Shown in pieces: positions 32,293 through 34,084 of a stretch of DNA of 34,084 bases (position 1 is the first letter of the stretch; the number at the start of each line of letters is the position of its first letter). Source of the stretch: an uncultured bacterium (GTDB lineage: Bacteria > Cyanobacteriota > Vampirovibrionia > Gastranaerophilales > Gastranaerophilaceae); NCBI GenBank assembly GCA_902777385.1, contig CACYTP010000019.1, forward strand, positions 1-34,084, given 5' to 3'. The notes below the pieces were generated by a model that was given only the letters and a program-made list of their open reading frames with translations, did not search any database and was not told where the DNA came from. Both the position numbers and the translations under genes were made by a program.

Positions 32293-34084
32293 TTATAGCT
32301 TACTCATAGCTTCGTTAAATTGAGCTTGTCTATCGGCAACATTAAAGAATGGGAATCCTATTATCTTATAATTGTTATCATCTATAAGTGTTTTAACAGG
32401 TCTTCCAGATTCTTCAATCTGTAATAAAAATTCTTCTTTCCATGTATTGGTCTGTAATGTTACCTTCTTGTTTTGTCATAATAAGAACATAATCTGGTTC
32501 AAAGCGTTCACCACCATTAAATGAGAATAACTTTAATTGTCTTTCATTTCTTATTAGATATACCTTATCATATTTGTTCTTTAAGTCTTGAACGTGGTCT
32601 TTGAAGTATGCAACAAATTCCTTTTCTTCACTTGTTCCGTAATTATCGGTAAATACAAACCAGTCTTCATTAGAAAGATTAACTTTCAAGTGTTCTGATA
32701 TTGCACCATGTGATTGTGATACACCTTGACCGTCTCCATGAGGGTCAGTATAACTTACAGTCTTATCTCTGAATACTTCACATAGTTTTCTAGGCTTAAA
32801 TTCCTTTGTTCCTTCGTAAGTTTCTTCAATGTCTGAGATTCTATTTGATATTTTACCTAAAGTATATTTCAAGGCTAAATATAACTGTTCATTAGTAATA
32901 TCAGATTCACTAATTCTTATACTCAGCTTGATATTCCCTAAATACTTAGAATCCGTTATGAATTGTTTAATTGATGTTAGATTAGGATAATATTGTTTAA
33001 GTATATTGAATTTAAAAATATTATACTGTCTTAAAGCCTTATGCACGATAGGATAAGGAATATTAGAAATAACAAATTCTTTCAAGATTCCTCTTTCTCC
33101 TGTGCTTGTGTCATCTGCTGAACTTTCCAATAAGGTAGTTGTGCTTGAAGCACCTGCTGATAGGTCGTAACTATATATTGTATCTCTGACAGACGGTAAA
33201 AGTTCAGTTATTGTATTTCTTGATTTAACAGCTCTTTCATTTTCAAAGACTAAACCATGTTTATATAGGTTATCATTCTTGAATTCTTCTTTAAGGATAT
33301 AAGGACATTCTTTGATGTTATCTGGCATTAAGCCAATACCTCTCATAGCTGTTGTAAGTTCTGAGATATATGTGGAATTATTCATACAATGGTAATAGAG
33401 AGTCTCACAAACTCTTAATTCATTTTCTATATCTTCATCAAACTTACGCAAGAATCTTTCTGCTTTATCCGTAGTTGTGAATGGACAATATCTTGCACCA
33501 CGACCAATTAATTGTGCTTCTTGAATAGTTTGTTTTCCCGGACCGCCATGTCTTTCTGCACTTCTTGTTTCATAAAGTCTAACTATATCAAACAAGTTAA
33601 GAACATCCCAACCTTCATTTAATTGGTCAACAGCAAAGATACAGCGAATCAGATTGTTTCTGTCTTCTAAAGAGTTAATCTGTAATTGATAATTTCCTTT
33701 GTCTTCTTTACTGTTTACTGAAACACATTTCTCATCAGAAAAGTCTTCTCTGATTTCTGCAATCAGTTCTTCTGTTGTTAAATGTTTGTCAAAGTATTCA
33801 AACATCTTAACAAGTAACGGATGATTATTCTGTGTTCTAATTCTTGTTAAATCCGCTTCTGATAGGTTCTCAATAAGCGGTCTGAATTGTTCTGTGTAGA
33901 AGCTCTTACTTGATTCTATCTTATCACTTTTAAATAAGATTACAGGCTTAATAGTTTTCTTATTATCTTGAAACAGCTTTAATCTGTACTGACTTAATAG
34001 TATTGCTTGTAATACTCTGTCAATTAAAGGTACATGAGATTGAAAAGTCTTAACTTCCTTTGAATAACGGTCTTCTCTAAACTT
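32293..34084 (-). pseudogene. Type III restriction enzyme R subunit (C-terminal part), frameshifted near the end
   Basis: The frame is open from the right edge (34084) to a stop at 32414, about 556 residues, and the gene starts outside the window. AVDQLNEGWDVLNLFDIVRL and QLIGRGARYCPF are SF2 helicase motifs V and VI. FEPDYVLIM near the end is the start of the PD-(D/E)xK nuclease core; the usual following E-x-K segment (often IFIEPKG) is not visible. Between about 32450 and 32475 the frame changes: NTWKEEFLLQIEESGRPVKTL and FFNVADRQAQFNEAMSKL, a credible end, continue in the +1 frame to a stop at 32293. So the nuclease is probably dead, or this is an assembly indel. No methylase gene is in view. 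Confidence 0.65.

Noticed and set aside
1-34084. tRNA or rRNA genes
   Set aside because: Reading for TPsiC-like GGTTCRA segments with matching acceptor stems and for rRNA stretches gave no candidate; a covariance-model search was not possible.

Overview
The window is AT-rich, tightly packed bacterial DNA. Most genes are preceded by good Shine-Dalgarno sequences and many overlap by 1-14 bases. It holds part of a contractile-tailed, Mu-like prophage, a long surface-glycan operon, a small SOS-type lysogeny module and the edge of a restriction system. The host is probably a low-GC gut-type bacterium with a Gram-negative-like envelope, judging from the GDP-heptose pathway and an MsbA-like exporter. 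The HU protein looks somewhat cyanobacterial/melainabacterial and the small recombinases resemble those of Firmicutes phages, so I cannot assign the taxon firmly.

Bases 1-1286 (minus strand) hold the start of the large terminase, a DUF1804 terminase small subunit, a small coiled-coil protein and a holin-like membrane protein. A divergent control region (1287-1519) with several inverted repeats separates them from a plus-strand operon (1520-11329). That operon encodes protease/scaffold, major head protein, gp35-like protein, DUF2190 decoration protein, gp36, gp37, tail sheath, a small Cys-rich protein, tail tube, DUF935 portal, a PAPS-reductase-like enzyme, a gp30/F-like head protein, a Dam-type methylase and gpG. 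The order is unusual, since the portal block lies after the tail genes. No tape measure, baseplate or tail fibre gene is in view. The head protein gene is broken by an exact 8-bp tandem duplication. The protease/scaffold reading frame changes exactly at an AAATTTA heptamer.

From 11378 to 28876 a 17-kb collinear plus-strand stretch begins and ends with related tyrosine recombinases. The first has a complete catalytic set; the second has lost most of it. Between them lie glycosyltransferases, a DUF1796-glycosyltransferase fusion, four GDP-D-glycero-D-manno-heptose activities in three genes (HddC-GmhB fusion, GmhA, HddA), a CDP-polyol phosphotransferase-like protein, a nucleotidyltransferase-HAD fusion, an ABC exporter, a split transketolase, a radical SAM protein and a one-domain LuxR-type regulator. 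Transketolase can supply sedoheptulose 7-phosphate, the substrate of GmhA, so the island appears to carry its own route from pentose phosphates to GDP-heptose.

From 28917 to 31552 there is a shared terminator, a LexA/CI-like S24 repressor (minus) and, across a 12-bp inverted-repeat operator, a small gene and a UmuC-type polymerase (plus), followed by HU and its terminator. Bases 31553-31992 are non-coding and carry six copies of an AGTTTGA(T/C) motif in both orientations. The window ends with a small minus-strand gene and the C-terminal part of a type III restriction subunit whose last part is out of frame.

Several reading-frame breaks occur in one window. Some lie in short A-runs and could be assembly indels; the 8-bp duplication is harder to explain that way.
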